Assembly: GCA_964426135.1 (NCBI GenBank)
Contig: CAYRPN010000155.1
Location: 1 to 12,543, forward strand
From: CAYRPN01 sp964426135
Lineage (GTDB): Bacteria > Planctomycetota > Phycisphaerae > Phycisphaerales > Phycisphaeraceae
Length of the DNA stretch: 12,543 bases
Direction: 5' to 3'
Part shown: piece after piece, positions 12,166 through 12,543 of the stretch
How the letters are laid out: every line of letters begins with the position of its first letter
Numbering within the stretch: position 1 is the stretch's first letter
Notes under the pieces: model-generated
What the model was told of the DNA's origin: nothing
Databases searched by the model: none
Seen by the model: the letters and a program-made list of their open reading frames with translations, nothing else
Made by a program: the position numbers and the translations under genes

Positions 12166-12488
12166 CCGTGAAAGTCTGGCCGAGTGTCGGGCAGCGCGGC
12201 AATCCTTCTGAGCCGTCGCGGGCGGCACGACCTTTCAAGTCGCACCACGCGAGACACAAGGCGTCTGAACAAACGCACCGGCCCAAGCCGGCGCGGACTT
12301 TCCCCTTGTTGCGATCCGAAGCCCCGGCGGATCGTTGGAAGTCTACCACAACTTCCGCAGCGACAAGCTGCTGAACGGTCCGCCTTAAACGGTTTTATCG
12401 GGGCTTGGAAGCGGAAAACTTGAATAGCAATACTGAAAACGGGGGAGAGTGAGAACCTGAGTTTCGGATAAGCCGCCATGTTGCACCG
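12166..12488. other. Gene-free leader of the ParA gene with several small hairpins
   Basis: No gene is supported here. The - strand can form stems at 12228-12242 (4 bp), 12274-12295 (9 bp with one G-U, TTGG loop), 12312-12334 (7 bp, 9-base loop) and 12357-12371 (5 bp). CAACTTCCGCAG occurs at 12349-12360 and again at 12495-12506. The ParA promoter should lie here, but no convincing -35/-10 pair is seen. An Arg-rich 105-codon open frame (12162-12479, -) looks spurious. Confidence 0.4.
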
Positions 12489-12543
12489 TTAGCCCAACTT
12501 CCGCAGTTCGCCATCAAGAACGCCCCTGGCGATAGCGCCAAGG
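12489..12543 (-). CDS. Possible 3' end of an upstream leftward gene (partial)
   Basis: Reading leftward from the window edge gives 17 codons, LGAIARGVLDGELRKLG, then TAA (12489-12491). The sequence looks like an amphipathic C-terminal helix of a real protein and its composition is normal for coding DNA. The gene is cut by the window, so no family is proposed. The alternative is that this is non-coding, with the hairpin TGGCG-ATAG-CGCCA (12527-12540). Confidence 0.4.
   Translation of the reverse strand, partial: LGAIARGVLDGELRKLG

Noticed and set aside
10822..12171. 449-codon open frame on the + strand opposite the ParA gene
   Set aside because: It is an antisense shadow of a clearly conserved gene; the His/Arg/Gly/Leu-rich product has no domain.
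12270..12310. RNase P RNA, prompted by GGGGAAAGTCCG on the - strand
   Set aside because: Only the P4-like motif is present; the matching 3' ACAGAA region and the expected helices are missing.
12162..12479. 105-codon Arg-rich frame on the - strand before ParA
   Set aside because: It overlaps the hairpin-rich leader and the ParA start, has no family and has an atypical composition.

Overview
The window is high-GC bacterial chromosome that most resembles a planctomycete, probably Phycisphaerae-like. This lineage call is inference. It rests on the gene types (a prepilin-like protein with an FTLIE segment and a C-terminal H...DG motif, a Tat-exported xylose-isomerase-like TIM barrel, a ParA fused to a glycogen-binding domain), on the weak or absent Shine-Dalgarno sites before several genes, and on the many dispersed palindromic repeats. 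No rRNA, tRNA or CRISPR array is visible.

Layout from left to right. At 216-1448 (+) lies a DNA polymerase III delta' / clamp-loader gene. It converges on a toxin-antitoxin pair at 1618-2208 (-) made of a RelE/ParE-like toxin and an XRE antitoxin. Next come a two-helix membrane protein of unknown function (2341-3072, +) and a small unrecognised gene with integron-cassette-like edges (3097-3576, +). The gene-free stretch 3577-3911 is largely a nested palindromic element. Leftward from there are a divergent Nramp-family transporter with a coiled-coil insertion (3912-5726, -) and a Tat-signal sugar isomerase-like protein (5890-6834, -), which are co-directional and may be co-transcribed. A prepilin-like gene (7077-7796, +) is divergent from them.

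The right half is leftward. A ParA-type ATPase with a C-terminal AMPK-type carbohydrate-binding domain (10828-12165) is followed by a 748-aa protein (8386-10632) that has a P-loop-like domain lacking the catalytic lysine and long low-complexity linkers. A DUF433/PIN-like toxin-antitoxin pair (7817-8355) follows. The two large proteins look like a functional pair: an active ParA ATPase and a probably non-catalytic partner. The last bases (12489-12543) look like the 3' end of another leftward gene.

The second theme is repeats. Nearly every spacer carries its own palindromic or phrase-like repeat. Several repeats of the same style lie in frame inside genes, where they encode disordered linkers. 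One of them gives the same hexapeptide, DSVSPV, in two unrelated proteins. This resembles in-frame palindromic-element insertion as known from Rickettsia.
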